Shown here: positions 48,270 to 61,542 of the stretch, piece by piece
How positions within the stretch are numbered: the stretch's first letter is position 1
Layout of the letters: the number at the start of each line of letters is the position of its first letter
Made by a program: the position numbers and the translations under genes
The notes under the pieces: model-generated
What the model was told of the DNA's origin: nothing
The model's database searches: none
What the model saw: only the letters and a program-made list of their open reading frames with translations
Assembly: GCA_001584585.1 (NCBI GenBank)
Contig: LSYV01000021.1
Location: 5,403-69,402 of the forward strand
Length of the DNA: 64,000 nucleotides
Source of the DNA: Gonium pectorale
Taxonomy: Eukaryota; Chlorophyta; Chlorophyceae; Chlamydomonadales; Volvocaceae
Reading direction: 5' to 3'

Positions 48270-51200
48270 ATGCCTGCCACACCCTTTCGCATCCCCGAAG
48301 GTCAGCTCCAGTCCGTGCCGCACGTCATGACGGCGGCGGAGCAGCTTGCCAGCGCACGCAAGCGGGCGTCGCGGGTGACTCCGTCGGCAGGCAAGTGTCT
48401 GGCGTTAGGCTGAGGGCAGGCCAGCTGGGACTGGCCTTGGGACACATGGGACTGTCGGGCAGTCGGCAAGTCCCTCGCCTTGCAGCACAACACCGCCTTG
48501 CTTCTTGCTGCTCGGCTACACCGAGTGCCGTTGTGCACCGCCTGCCCCGCGCCGTTGCCACTTGCCCTCATCACTGGCGGCCCCTCTTCCTCTCTCTTCA
48601 GGCATCAAAAATGCGGCGGAGAAGGAGCGCAACCGGACGGCGCGCGCTCTGGACACGCTCATGAAGGAGCTGTCGGTGCCGCTGGGGCGGTACGTGGCGG
48701 CCTTCCCCGCGCCCGAGCGGCTGCACCCCTTTGAGCGCGCGCTGCTGGCGCTCACGGTGGGCGAGGCTGCCTACGTCTCCGCACTGCAGCGAGTTGACAA
48801 GCTGAGGCGCGCAGTGCAGGTGCGCCGTGCGGGCGGGGAGGGGGCATGAAGGGACAGCGAGAGGATGAAGGATGCGGCATGGAGGAGTTGTGGCAGGACA
48901 ACACGTTCTCGGATTTTCGCAACAATGTGTGTTACAGCACGTTGGCAAGTTGTGTATATTGTGCGTGGTCCGCCGCAGGAGGTGGGCAAGAGCGCCGCGA
49001 GTCGCGCCGCCAACGCACAGAACAAAGCAGCGGCAACGGCGGCGCTGGAGGAGGGCTTTGCGGCCATAGAGGCTGTCTTCAGTGCTGGAGCCCGGTGCGT
49101 CGGCCAGCCATGGTTGATGTGTGCCTCCCAGTCTCTTGCCGCGCTGCCGTCGACAGCGCCCATGCCGGCAGCGTCCGCTGCACCCAATGCCTTGTTTGCT
49201 TTGCAGCGCCCGACCCTTAAGAACCCTGACGAGCACATGAACAAGCACGCTCCCATGATGAGCTGCCCATAACAATGATGCTTCTTGCACCTCATTAACA
49301 CACTCCTCACAGTTCATAGCTCAGTGTTTCCCCTCCGCCCGCAGCCACGTGGAATCGCTCAAGGAGGTGGCCAAGGCTCTCCGGGGCCTGCCCTCCCTGG
49401 ACTCCGCGCTGCCAACCCTGGCGCTGGTGGGCGCACCCAACGTGGGCAAGAGCAGCCTTGTGCAGCTGCTGTCCAGCGGAACGCCCGAGGTGGGGGACCG
49501 GGCCAGGGCGTGGGCGCCTTCGGGTGCAGCAGCGACAGCAGCGACAGCAGCTGCAGCAGCAGTTTCCTTGATGTCCGAGAGAGCGGCTGCCGGGGCGCTG
49601 ACGTATCTTGCAGCTGCGCTGATGGCAGTATTTGCTTTCGGTATTCGAATGACTACGTGTTCTGGTACATCTACCCCACTCTCGTCTCCGCTGTCCTGCA
49701 CGTCATGTCACTTGTCATGCCGAAGCGGTGCCAGCCCTGCCTGTTGCTCCTGCTGCCCCCACCTTCCCCGAACATCTCCAGATCTGCAACTACCCCTTCA
49801 CCACCCGCTCCATCAAGATGGGCCACTTCTACCTGGACGCCCAGAAGCACCAGGTAGTTGGGCGGACGGAGCGGGCAGGTTGCGGCAGGGCGGACAGCAT
49901 ACCTGCGGGCAGTGTGGAGGGCAGAACGGGGCGCCTATGCGGGGCAGTGCAAAATGGGCAAGTGCGAGCCCGCGAGGCCAGGTGTCGGCCAGGGGGTGGC
50001 GACTGCATGCATACATGGCGCCGATGGCAGAGCCAGTATGCGAGTGGCCATGCGCGAGGGCGCCTGTCCGATCGGATCCACCTGCGTTCACCTGGGAGGG
50101 TCTGCTTGAAGGAGCTCCACACCACAGCGCGTTCCTCCGCTGCTGACCCCGCGACGTTTGCCGTAACGCCGCCCTGTACAGGTGACCGACACCCCTGGCC
50201 TGCTGCGCCGGCCCGACAGCGAGCGCAACCGCATGGAGGCACTGACGCTGGCGGCGCTGGGCTGCCTGGACAGCGCGGTGCTGTTCGTGGCGGACCTGAC
50301 CGAAGAGTGCGGCACGTCGGTGGCTGATCAGTGGGCGATCCGCAGGTGCAAGCGAACGGAACCGGAGGGGCGCGCCGATGTTGTCATCGTGTTCATCGCT
50401 ACCCTGCGTTAGCTATTGGAACGATCAGTGCTTGGGGGTTCTGGTCTGGCGCGTGTCGTGTACCAATACGGTTCCAATTGTTGGGGCACTTGTACGACGG
50501 GATGATTGTGAGGTGAAGTGAACGGTGCATCGGTGCAGTTCAAGGCCTGTGTTCTGCTGGGGCTCCGCAATCATAGTACACAATTTGGTTTCCAGGCGCA
50601 AGTAAGCTGTTCACACGATGAGCAACATCCGTCTCTTTCCATGCGCCCTTGCCCCAAATGCAGCGAGCTGCGTTCCCGCTTCCCCGACAAGCCCTGGCTC
50701 GACGTGCTGTCCAAGGCCGACATGCTGCAGGTGGGCGCAGACCAGGCTTGGTCCGGGCGGAAGGCCGTTGGCTGAGGGCCGTAGGCGACGGCAAGCTGGG
50801 TGATGTCGCGCAGCCCGCACCAACTTGTCAGGGTGAAGAGATTGCTCCGCACCGGTCTCCGGTCTCCATCGGATGAAGTAAGATCTTGATTTGAGTCCAT
50901 TGCAGTGGGGATGCTGCGACTCACCATGTTGCTGACATGCTTTCTCTCTCCTGCCCTACATTTCTAGGACACGTTCGCTGAGGCCGATAGATTGATGCGG
51001 GCGCGCGCCGAGGCGGCCGGCGCTTCAGAAGGCGGTGCGGCGTGCGGGGACGCCGGTGGGGCGGCAGACAAGACAGCAGCCGAGGACGCTGCGGCGGTAT
51101 GCGCGGCCGAAGTGGCGGCCCGCCTGCCGTCTGCGCTGCGCATCTCCTCCCTCACGCACGAAGGCATTCCGCAGCTGCAGCTCGCCATCATCCGCACTCT

Positions 51201-51357
51201 GCGCGCGCAGGCGGAGAAGCGGAGGCTCGCGCAGCAGCAGGCGGCAGCAGGCGTGGCGGAGGCGGACGCGCCTCATCAGGCGCAAGTTGTTCTCGCGCGG
51301 CCGGCCGGCGCGGGGACGTCCGCCAAGGTCCCGGTTATTACGTTTTTCGACACGTAG
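48270..51357 (+). CDS. NOG1/Obg-family GTPase, plant At1g10300-like
   Basis: Exons join in phase: 48270-48390, 48602-48819, 48979-49094, 49345-49489, 49782-49853, 50182-50345, 50664-50730 and 50968-51357 (TAG), giving 430 residues from this ATG. Motifs: RKRASRVTPSAG, the NOG1 N-terminal helical part with LHPFERALLALTVG, G1 VGAPNVGKSS (~181-189), G2 region ICNYPFTTRSIKMGH, G3 DTPG (227-230), G4 variant SKAD (295-298) and G5 ISSLTHEG. This matches the plant NOG1-like paralogue At1g10300 rather than canonical nucleolar NOG1. NOG1 proteins act in large ribosomal subunit assembly; location here is unknown. The true N-terminus, perhaps with a targeting peptide, may lie in an upstream exon. The C-terminus is an Ala/Gln-rich extension. 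Confidence 0.85.
48391..48601 (+). other. GC-AG intron in the NOG1-like gene
   Basis: The donor is GCAG|GCAAGT and the acceptor CTTCAG before GCATCAAAAATG. The G+GC join restores Gly in SAGIKNAAEKERN, where the plant homologue also has Gly. The overlapping GT donor two bases inside would break the frame. The intron is 211 bases long. Confidence 0.75.
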
Positions 51358-53543
51358 GGCGCACAAGGAGCCCACGGCACGCGCTTGCCTGGCTACGGTG
51401 CACGGCACTCATTGACTTGCAGTCGCAAACTGCACAGGGGACTAGCCGGGCCTGGCACCCGTGTTCTTGCGGACTCGATTGGGTCCACTTCTCCAGCATC
51501 ACGTAAGAGGTGATTGAGGGCACCTCATGTTGGAAAGCCCCCTCTTACCGGGGCGCTCGTCGCTCGCGTTTGTAGGCTGGCCTTGTCCCGCGTAGCTTCG
51601 CAGCGTGTGGTAGTGTCTATGCTGGCGTGGTGAGCCGGGTTCGCGCATGTTGGCGCTATGGAACTCGCATGCTGGTATGGTGGCAAAGGCAGGCGGGCGT
51701 CAAGAGCACGTCGGCATACCAGAAATGAGCGGGGTACAGCCATGACGAACCGGGACGCATTTGACTGGCGTATCGGTGTGATGACGACCCCATTCTGTAG
51801 TGCTGCAGCGTCCCGTTGCGATGGGCAGCGGCCGTGAAAGCGCCTCAACATGGACGAAGGCGCTAGGATAATGGTCTGTACTGCAACCTGCTGCAACCGG
51901 ACGTTGTTAATCCTCCGTTCGCGTAGGTTGCGTAGGCTGGGCTCGTGCACCTTGGGATTGCCGTATGCAAGTCATACTCTCTTACTTTCGTTTCATCGCT
52001 TGTGCACTTCGTTTGTTTCCGCATGATTGGCACACACTCGGTCCGTGTCGGTCGAGCAGCCCAGGCCTTCGGGAGGGGGGAACCGGGACTCTGGACGTCA
52101 AACGGCGCTGATACCTAAAGCCAAGCGCCTCGAGTCATGATCAGCCGAACTTGCTCGGGACTCCGCCTCTGACATGTCCTGGCGCAGCATTGCGTAATAG
52201 CATCTTGTTGTTCCGAAACAGGGTGGCAGCTGGCCGTAACGAAGGGAAACCTGCGTACCTGCCCTACCTACAGTGTACCACGGCAGCCCAGACCAAATGC
52301 TGACGGCACACACGAAGAGAAAGAGCCCTGCACCTAACAGCCCTGCACCTAAAGACCATAAGCAAGGAAGGCGGGGCGACGAAAAGGTGACGAGGAGATG
52401 AACGCCAAGACAGGAGAGAAACAGATCGAAAGGACACGTGGAGCACAGGGAGTCAGCCATCCCCATTCCCTACCGAAAACCCGAACCCCTTCCAACCCTT
52501 CCCCAAAGGAAACCGCCAAACAGAGCGCCAAATAAACGGCACGCACATGCCCCCAAAGTGGAGCAACACCGTAAAACACGCCAACCCCGCAAAACCACCA
52601 CGCACCCCGATTCCAACCAAGCTCAACTGGCACACTACGACTGAGCGCGTGGCCCGCAGACCATGCTGGCATGTGCTGGACACCCAGGCAGGCAAGGCTG
52701 GTCGTCCATGGCCCCCCCGGCTTTGACGGACGTGCAACCTGTAACCTGATAAGGTCAGCAAAGCGGGGGTCGGTTGCCTGGGAGGAACACGGCCCGCACC
52801 ACAGCGCAGACGAGATGTGCCATGTCAATCAACACGCTCGAATGGCGCAGCTTGCGAAGCCGGCGAGAGGGGGGGATCGACGGTGCCTGTCGAGACCGCC
52901 GGCGGGCGGGGAGCGGCAATAAGGAGCTTGGTGGGCCGGCGGCTGGGTGCCGTCATGAGACGGGCAGTGAGGCGCGAGCAGGGCGGACGCCAACGAACTG
53001 CTGCGGGTCGCGACGCGGCAATAACAATGTCCAGCCCGTCAACGGGGGCATGAGCCTGCCTGGACGCCTAGGGATGTCCGTGTGGTCGCGCAATTACCTA
53101 TGTTGTCTTCTCCGGAAAGGCACTTCTCCGGAAAGGCCTTGTCACACAGTACAGCACGCAACCATGGTGCACCACAACACTAACATCTTATGCACACAAC
53201 ACCTTGCACACATACACATCTTGCAGTAGTTGCAGATCTGAACACAGCTGCACATACGTGGTTTCGATCACCTTCGTAGACTAGCAACAGGACACTATGT
53301 GCCCACCAGCATACATTCGATTCTTTGTGCAATTTACAGCATAACGCGACCCCAACACGCTCCTGCCACATTCAATACCCCGTGCAAATCAGTACACTGG
53401 TTACGCGCTCCTAAGCTGCATTCACATTGATTCACTTACTTACATGTGCATAACAATCTGCCGGGGGGGTCTCCCGCTGGTGGCGGCCGCTCTTTCCGCC
53501 CTCGCCCGTTCCGCCCCGTAGCCGTTGCTACTTTCTTCAAGCC
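51358..53543. other. Gene-free stretch between the NOG1-like and SPL-like genes
   Basis: Lower GC in parts (about 51.4-52.6 kb and 53.1-53.45 kb). I searched for a Cys/His-rich SBP zinc finger that could belong to the next gene and recognised none. It should contain the 3' untranslated region of the NOG1-like gene and the promoter of the next. Confidence 0.4.
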
Positions 53544-56500
53544 ATGGAGCTGCCTGGAGTCGCGCAAAGCAGCCGGACCATGGATCCGGCCGACCGATCA
53601 GGGCTCGAAACCCATCCGAGTTCGCGTAGCTGCGGCCCGTGCAGCGACGACCTGATCCCGGGTCACGAGATCGATCAAACAGGGCGTCGAGCAGGCGCGC
53701 ATGGAACGGGCATCCTAAGCGCTGCTGCGCGGGCTGCTAAAACCCAAACACATTCCCTTGAGGCGTTTCTGGGCAGCGGTAATGGTGCCGCAAGCCTTTC
53801 ATCATCGGACAACACAAAGCGCCCCAAGTACAAGCGGCACAGACCTCTGGCCGGACGTGGCTACCGCCTACATGTGCTGCGTTTCAAGCTGGTTGGGCCG
53901 CACCTCGGTGACCTTCCGCAGGTGCGGGTTTGCTGCAGCTGGGCCTGCGCACTGTATCCATACTATTCAGTGCAGGCAAGGGCCGACGTCCATTAGTATG
54001 CATGTGAGACCACTAGCCCTCGTGGCAGGCCCCATCTGTCCTCAGAATCGGTTGCAGCATAGTCAGCCCCTTCGAGCGCGCAGCGCAACAAGAGCAAGCC
54101 CCCACAAGTTCCCGGCGCCATATTTGCTTGTTTCGGCAGCCCTGTGCTTCGCTTGACGCCCTTGCATAATCGGCCTCTTGTTCATCCCACAGGACTTCAC
54201 GGCACGGCTGCGCACCTTCCTGCTGCACCACCTGCGCATGGCCCCGCTGCATGTCAGCGTGGGGCAGGGCTGCATCCATCTGGTGGCCACGCTGCTGGAG
54301 CTGGGCCGCGGGGCGGGGCTGCTGGGGCCTGGGGCCCAGCGACTGCGCCGCAGCCGGACCGTCGGTGTGGGCGGCGCCTCCACCAGGAGCCTGCCCGCTG
54401 CGCTGCTGGGTTTCATGCAGAGCGTGTTGCCGGAGGGCGCGGCGCCGGTGCACGTCAGCGTCAGTCACAGCCGAAACGCCTACGGAGCCTTAGCGTTGGC
54501 GGGGGACGAGCCCGGAGCTGCGGAGGGACCCAGACGGGAGGGACCCGCAGAGGGACCCATGCCCAGATTTGAAGTGCAGCCAGCGGCAGAGCGCGAGCCG
54601 GGCGAGCGGGCGAGCAGCCGACTGCCTCCCAGCAGCCCAACGGCTGGCGAGGGGCCGTTGCTCACGTCGGTGCTCGCCGATCGCAGCCCAATGTCAGGGC
54701 GTGCCGCGGTGCAGAGCGGTTTTTGGGGCTCCCCCATTGACAGCTGGCAGGCGGAGCGGACACCAAGGGACACGGACTGCGCCCCAGGCGACCGCCTGCA
54801 TCGCCTCCTGAGTGTTGAGGCAGGCGCAGAGTCGTCTCAACCCGTCATCCCCGTACCTCTGACTGTGGGCTTGGCCGCACGGGGGTCGGCAACGGGGCTA
54901 GAGGCAGACGCGACGATCGGCTCGGTGCTGGGCCTCCTCCCCAGGGCCACCGGCAGCACGGCTGCCATGGAGAGCGCTATGCCGGGTGCAGCCTCCCACG
55001 GAGTACAAATACTGCACGTGGCAGGCGCTGCTGCATTCACGGCCTTTGGCGCAGCTGGCGCCGATCCCGTCGCCGTGGGCGCTGCAGTCGTCGACGCAGG
55101 AGCTGTGGCGGGCATGGCGGCCTCCAGTAGCATGACCTTCTCCGCCGCGACGCAGGGGCCTGTCATGGCCGACTACCTCCGCACGGCGAGCGCGGATCAC
55201 TGGTCGCCACTTTACCCGCTACTTACCCGCCGTGATCTGGGCACTCACGCTGGCCTCAGCAGTCTGCTCCTCCCCCGCCTTGATGGGGCCCGTCACAGCG
55301 GCACCAGCGGGCGCTCCGTGAGCAGCACGCTCGGCACAGGCATGGAGGTTCCGGAGCCGCCGCTAAGGTCGCCGGCGCCGGCCGTGGCGCTGGGGCTGCA
55401 GCACGGCCATCCCGGCAAGGTGCAGCTCCTTTCGCCTGCTGTGGTGGTGTGGCACCAAGCGGGTGACGAGGCCGCACCCGTGTCGCACACCCCCGAGCGC
55501 ACGAGCGCGGTTGCCTCCTCCGCGACAGCGGCCTCCTCAAGCGCCAACCCTACGCTGCAGCTGTTGGTGAGTTGTCCGGACGTCCTGGCACGCCGGCAAC
55601 GCATTGGCGCCAGGTTCCCGCGCACGCGGGTCGAGGCCGGACTATCTTCGGCTCTAGACCAGGGTGTGGGCGTCAACGCCAGTCGTGCAAGTTTCCTGGA
55701 AAGCACCAGCGATGGACAAAGCAGCAGCGATGGAGAAGAGGAAGAGCAGCCTGCGGCGCCGTCCGAGGTCCTGGTGTCCCAGCTGGTGGCATGGAACCGC
55801 AGCGGGTTGGTGCCGCTTTTGCAACTGGACGACAGCGCAGAGGGGGTCACCACCGCCACGCTGCAGCTGCCTGTCTTGCCGCCGCTGCGGCGCTTGTCTA
55901 CCCCGCAGCGTCGGCAGGGGCAAGGGTCCCAGCTGCCCGTAGCGGCCTCAGGCGTGCCGTTGTCTCAACCCCTCCCCCTGCAGCAGACGTCTCTCCTGCT
56001 GCCGCTGACATCATTAGCGGCTGGCAGCCGGCCGTTTGCGGCTAGCAGCAGCAACAGCAGTACCTGCACCGACGGCAGCCCTCAAGGCGCGGCGGCTGGG
56101 GCGGCAAGGGGCACGGACGTAGCGAGGCCCACACTCGCATCCATCCTGCCCGTGTCGGTTTATTCAATGCATCTTATCCAGCTGGCCTGGCGGCGCGGAC
56201 AGGCTCTGGGGCCATCTTGCCCCGTGCTGCTGCTGCCCCCGGGTCCAGGCATAGAGGAGGTGGTGGCGGAGCTGGTGACGCTGCAGCCGCCGAATGCGGC
56301 CTCTGTGGCGCAGGCCGCGGCGTTGGCCTCCCACCAGGCCTTCCTCACCGACCTGGGCATGTGGCTAGAGGCTCTGCACACCACGTGCAGTGCGTCCGTG
56401 GGCGCTGCTAGCCGGAGCCTGCAGCACCCGGAATCAGTCCCTCAGTCGCGTTCCACTGCTCGGAACACCCTAGGCGCCTTTGATGGGGCCGCAGGCATCT

Positions 56501-59500
56501 TCGTCGCCGAGAATGCAGGCGGGCCCAGCACAGGAGCTAGCAGCGGCCATGTTATCGGTACCGAGAGCAGCACGGGGCCCTCAACAGGCGGCTCACACGA
56601 CCGCGGCCGCAGGCACTCGTTGGCACCGCCGCCTCCTACCGAAGGCTCTCCGCCACGCCTGCAACGCATGCCGGTGAGCTGCTCTGAGCATGGAAGCACC
56701 GCTTCGCAGCAACGCTCTGGGCTGAGTGGGGCCGGTGGGGCTGGTGTCCCTCCGCCGCCGCTGGTGCTAAACACCAGCATCGCTCTGAGCAGCGGCCCCG
56801 GCAGCGTCAGCACTGACAGCGAGGAGCGTTTGACGCGCCTGGCGGAGGAGGTCCTTGCGGTGGGCTGCGACCTGTTGGCGCACTCGGTGGCGTGTGGTGC
56901 CGTCGCTATTGCCCGTCTCGTCGTGGGACTGTTGCTTTCCCACGGGCCGTGGGTGCAGCATCTTGCGGCCCCCGCTGCCAGCGGGGCGGGCGCTGGCGGC
57001 CCGTTTGCTGGCGCTGCGAGCGGTGGGCCAGAGAGCGGCCGTTCTGCCGGCCTGCTTCGCTCCGTGCTGGAGTGCTGCCGCTCCGCCAACGAGTCGGGCC
57101 ACACGCTGCTGCACTTGGCGGTGTTGTCACGCTCGGCAGCCATGCTGCGGCTGGTGGCGGTCAGCTGGCCGCTCGAGCTGGGGCTGCCGCTGGAGGAGCT
57201 CAACCGCCCGGACCGCAGCGGGCGCAGCCCAGCGGACTACCTACTGTCGTATGTGGGCGCCAGCGCGGGCGGTGGTGGCAGCTTGGAGGCGGAGGCAGCA
57301 CCTCTGCTGTCGTCGCTTGGGCCGCCGGTGGCTGTAGACGAAAGGCCACCTCCGATTGTAGTGGAGTCCAGGGCTGCGAATGGTGTCAGCTCTCCTCGTG
57401 GCAGCAGCGAGAGCGGCAGAGGCGGAGGCGCACTACAGGCGGTTGGCATGTCGCCGCAGCGGCTCGTCGGCACGGCCCAGGAGCTTCAGGAGTGGTCGTT
57501 TCGCGTGCTTACAGATACTGTCCTGCCCGACGGTGCAGTTCAGACAGCGCAAACTATGGAGCAGCCCCTTTCGCAGCCGCTGCCGCAGCATGCATCGGCA
57601 TCTGCAGTCTTAGAGCAGTGGCTGCAGCGCACCGTCATGTCGCCCATGCGGAGCGCCATGTTAATGGTGCTTCTCGGTGCAATTCAGGTGAGCTGCTATG
57701 TGAATCTTAACGCTGCGGGTTCGGGGCCTAATCCCTTTGTCATGACTATTAATGGGCCTCGCATGCCAACCTCCTGCACCGCCCCAGGCCCTTGCTGCGC
57801 TGCTGTTCTCTCTGGCCCGGTTCCACTCGCTGCCGTCGGGGGCCTCCCTGACGGCACTGCCGGGCGCGCTGCTATGGCTGCCCTCGGCCTGCCTCCTGGC
57901 CGCAAGCGCGCTAGGTGCAGCCGCCGGGCTGTTGCTGCCGCTACGCCTGCTGGCGGCGCGCCCCTGGCTGCCCGCTGCGGTCACCGCCATAGGCAGGTGC
58001 ACGGCCATAGTCCTTTCTTCCTTGGCCGCGGTGCAGCTACGCGGATACGGGAGCCTCTCCGCCTCCCCGGATTCTAGCGGCGTGGCGCTATCGGTGCACG
58101 CAAAGCCTGGCTGGGGCGCTGGCGGCACATCCTCCAGTGAGAACTCAGTGCGGATGCTGCTGCTAACGCTTGCGCCTGTCATCGTGGAGGCGATGGCCGC
58201 ACGGGTGAGCAGGCCCGGAGAGAGAGATGCAGGCTTAGTCCGGCAGAAGATGGAGCTGCGATGTGGGCGAGGCGGCATAGGAACGCGTTGAATGCCCGCG
58301 CGCGGCCCTTGTGAGTGCACTTGTTCCCTTTAGCAAGTCCCCCTCGAGCGGAGCGCGGCTGGGACCACGTGGGAATGCAATACTTTGCAACGGACTCACC
58401 TGGCGCCGTGCCCTACCTGCGCCCCATCTCTTTCCCCAGGTCCCGTCCTCGGCCCGCGCCGTGCTGCTGGCCGCCGAGCAGTCCGCGCTCCTGTGCTTCC
58501 TGCTGTGTGCCGAGGGCCTGCCCGCAGGCCTGGCCTGGCTGCCCAGCGCCGCAGCCAACCTGGCCAGCGGGGTCGCGCTGGCGGGGCTCATGGACGGACG
58601 GCCGGGCGGGAGGCGGGGCCTCGGCTCGCAGGACACGCGTGCAGCAGTCGTGAACGGACGGGGCACATCAGAGACTATGGACGGGCCGGGGACGTCGGAC
58701 GGTCGGGGGAACGTGGACGGGCCGGGGTTATTGTACGGGCCGGGAACCACGGATGGGTTGGGGCTCTCGGACGGCGGCCGCAGCAGCCTGGACGCTCCGA
58801 CGGCCCCCCGCCTGGCAGCCCGGACCACGTGGCGCCGGCTGCGTGTGGTGCTGCTGGGCTTCCGCTCCCCGGCCCTGGAGGCCTCGTACCAGACCTACAA
58901 GGCCGCCAGGTGCCGAAAGCAGGACATCGTGGGGCTGGGACTGCACGTGACGTGGCGGCTCCTGTTTCTGGTGCGCACTGTCTACTCCGCAGTCTGGGTG
59001 GACGGAGCCCAGCCGGCGGCGCATTCGCGGCGCGAGCTGCTGCTGCAGGTGCTGCCGCAGGCCCTGGGCGCGGCGCTGTCCGTTGTGGTGGTGACGCTGG
59101 CGTTTCTGACGCCGCCGAATGCCGGGTAGGCACGGACTGTGGGTTTCGTGCGAGTTGGGCAGCAAGTTGCAAGAGTATGCGGCGAGCGCTTGGCCAGGAG
59201 GAGGGCGAATGCGTCTCAGCGGGCTGGAACCAGAGGAGCCTACGAGTGCGTGCTGCCATGGAAGTGCCCCAGGCCCATACAACCGCGTTACCCACGGGCT
59301 GAAACGGTGACCCCCGTGCGTCATTGCTGCTCCTTTGTTTCCTCCAGGAGCCGCAACAGACTGCTGGTGTGGCGCGCTGCGTTTGAGGCAGTCTTGGGTG
59401 CTGTCACGTTCTGCCCGGGGCCTCGGGGCGCCCCATTGCTGCCCATACTGGACGCGTGGATCGTGCCCTGTCGCCGGTACGGGCTGCACTGGGCAGCGCA

Positions 59501-60092
59501 CTGCGTGTGGGACGTGCTCGCCTTACAGGTGCGCGTCTCGAATGCTTTATTTGTAGCCCCGAAGTTGCTTGCAGGCTTGGACTCTCGTGGGAAAGCCCGG
59601 CCGCGACACCTACCGTATCACAAATGACATAAGGGCTGTCTCCCTGTTGGTCATCTCTTACTTGCACTTCCAGGCTGTTGTTGGCGTCCTGAACGCCTTA
59701 CAGCACTTTGCGCCCCACCATGACGAAGCTTGTCTCGGATTTCTTGCCTTTGCACTGCCATGGGGATTCCGCGTCCTTCGTTATCCCCACATCAACTGAA
59801 TGCCGTACGCCAACATGCCTCCCTGCAGCTGTCACCGCGGTTCCAAGCCCCTCTGGAGCTGCTATGGCCGCTTCCCAGGGCAGCATTGTTATGGCAGAGC
59901 TTCGGCGGCCGGGTTGCGCCAACGATCGGCTTTGCCGTGGGCTGCTCGCTGCTCGCGCTGGCCATCTCAGCCACCACGGACGCTTACACACGACGGCGGT
60001 TCCTGCAAGAGAATTGCTCGGCTGCGGTATCGTGCGAGCCGACCTTTAGCGGTGACGCCGATGCAACTCACCAAGGCAGGTCGTCGTCGTAG
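53544..60092 (+). CDS. SPL-C-like protein with ankyrin-like region and C-terminal membrane segments; no SBP finger seen
   Basis: Six exons join in phase: 53544-53921 (ATG), 54193-57687, 57788-58204, 58440-59125, 59348-59528 and 59829-60092 (stop), giving ~1,806 residues. Residues ~109-165 (LRFKLVGPHLGDLP, then RLRTFLLHHLRMAPLHV and QGCIHLVATLLEL) align with the conserved block after the SBP finger in plant SPL1/SPL7/SPL12 proteins (KLFG...LP..LR..I..WL.....YIRPGCI.LT). A long Ser/Ala-rich part follows, then an ankyrin-like region near residue 1094 (SGHTLLHLAVLSRSAAMLRL, with RSGRSPADYL), then several hydrophobic segments (LPSACLLAASALGAAAGLLL, LGAALSVVVVTLAF, IGFAVGCSLLALAIS). This is the SPL C-terminal architecture, but no SBP zinc finger is visible, so DNA binding is doubtful. 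A membrane-bound role is inference. Confidence 0.6.
58680..58778 (+). repeat. 18-bp coding minisatellite (DGPGxx hexapeptide)
   Basis: About 5.5 copies of an 18-base unit (gacgggccggggacgtcg and variants) inside exon 58440-59125. It encodes a Gly-rich hexapeptide repeat (DGPGTS, DGRGNV, DGPGLL, YGPGTT, DGLGLS) in a loop between hydrophobic segments. The period is a multiple of three, so the frame is kept. Confidence 0.85.
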
Positions 60093-60339
60093 TAAAGAAG
60101 TGCCGCCCTAGTTCCCTAGTGTACATGCCCTAGTTGCCGCCGAGCATTGTGCGGGCGCAGATGCCACCGGTGAAACATGTCAAGGGGAATGCAGAGTGGG
60201 CGCGAGCACAGCCATGTTGGTTACTCGATGCGCGCATGCAAATGCCTCTGGCGCACTGGGCGACGGCTTACATCTGGGTAACTTGCTCGATTGCTTCTTA
60301 GGCGAAGGACACTTGTGGGCACATCATACTGCATACTTA

Positions 60340-60344
60340 TGTAA
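60340..60344 (+). terminator. TGTAA polyadenylation signal
   Basis: TGTAA lies about 250 bases after the stop at 60090-60092. Confidence 0.4.
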
Positions 60345-61542
60345 ACAGCCAGGCCGACTCTGCGGTCCACGGCCAGTCGTACTGCCGAGCGTGTCCGCAG
60401 TGTGGCTATCGGAGTGGAAGGGCTTGAGAGGCCGTTGCCTTCGCATGAGGGTGCGCGTTCTGCAGACGTATGTGTGGCCACCGGGTGTGGTTGCTTGTCG
60501 CCCATCCTTGGCAGGTGTGTGCAGCATCTAAAACCGTGTGCTACCCGGGCCCTGCCAGCCCAACCGCTCTGCCATCTTGTAGTCAGAACGAGTGCAGAAC
60601 CATGTTGTACAGTGCGGAGTCGCGGACCGTGCATCGCGGGCTTGCTGGCGCGTGTGTGCAAGAGCGTGCCAGGCCGTTGTTTCCTACAAGCAGTGTTTCT
60701 TTTTGCTGCTGCTGTGGTTGTGAGGGTGAGCCGCTGTCACGGGATTGGAGCCAGCGCCAGCACCGCCTCGCGTTTGGGCGCACTGGGCTGCGGTGGCACT
60801 GCTGGCTGCGGCGATTTTGGAGGCGGCGCTCGCAGCTGCTGGAGCCGCCAGCAGGGCGTTTTTACGTGGCTTGCGTGGCACGGTAGGGATCGGGGAGCGA
60901 CCTTGGTGTAGGAGGCTCGGGGAGAGCCCAAGGGTGCAGCTGGGCAGGAAGCCCAGGACGCCTACCGGTACTAGTGGCGCGGCATAATGTTAGTTGATGA
61001 CAGCGTGGCTAGTAACATGCTTCCGGGCGCGGGGCCCCGAATGGGTGCATTGACGGTGAGCCGACCTTCGGGTGGGGACGGGGACGCGATGGATGTTAAC
61101 CGGTTGTTGGGGGCCGGGCCCGGACGTGTGATGGGGCCCCGGACGTGCGGCAGGGCCCCGGCATGCGTGGATGCAAGGGCTGGGTGCCATCTCGCGCCGC
61201 TGCACTAGCTGCACTGCTCTACATGGACTAGAACGCCGCAATGGACAGCGGGACGCCACAATGCACGCCACCTGCTTTGCATTATGGCAGGCGCGTGTAC
61301 GCAATGGATGCTTTCCTGACGGAATGGACCTCCATACCGATGCCACCGAATCAATGCACCCCCTTCGGATGTGTGCCTGAGGGGCCGTGATGTTTGTGTG
61401 CAGTCACCGCTCAGGAGGCTTGTGCCTTCTGGGGCGTATCTCTTCTCGTATGCTCTGCGTATCGTTTTGTTACCTGACGCTGCTTTTTTAGCCTCTTGCT
61501 CTCGCTTGAGCCTGGCGATTGGCGCCGGGCATCAGCGTCCCC

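Noticed and set aside
60402..60911. 169-codon Cys-rich + strand frame after the first SPL-like gene
   Set aside because: It overlaps the presumed 3' untranslated region, has no recognisable domain, and similar-sized frames overlap it in another phase.
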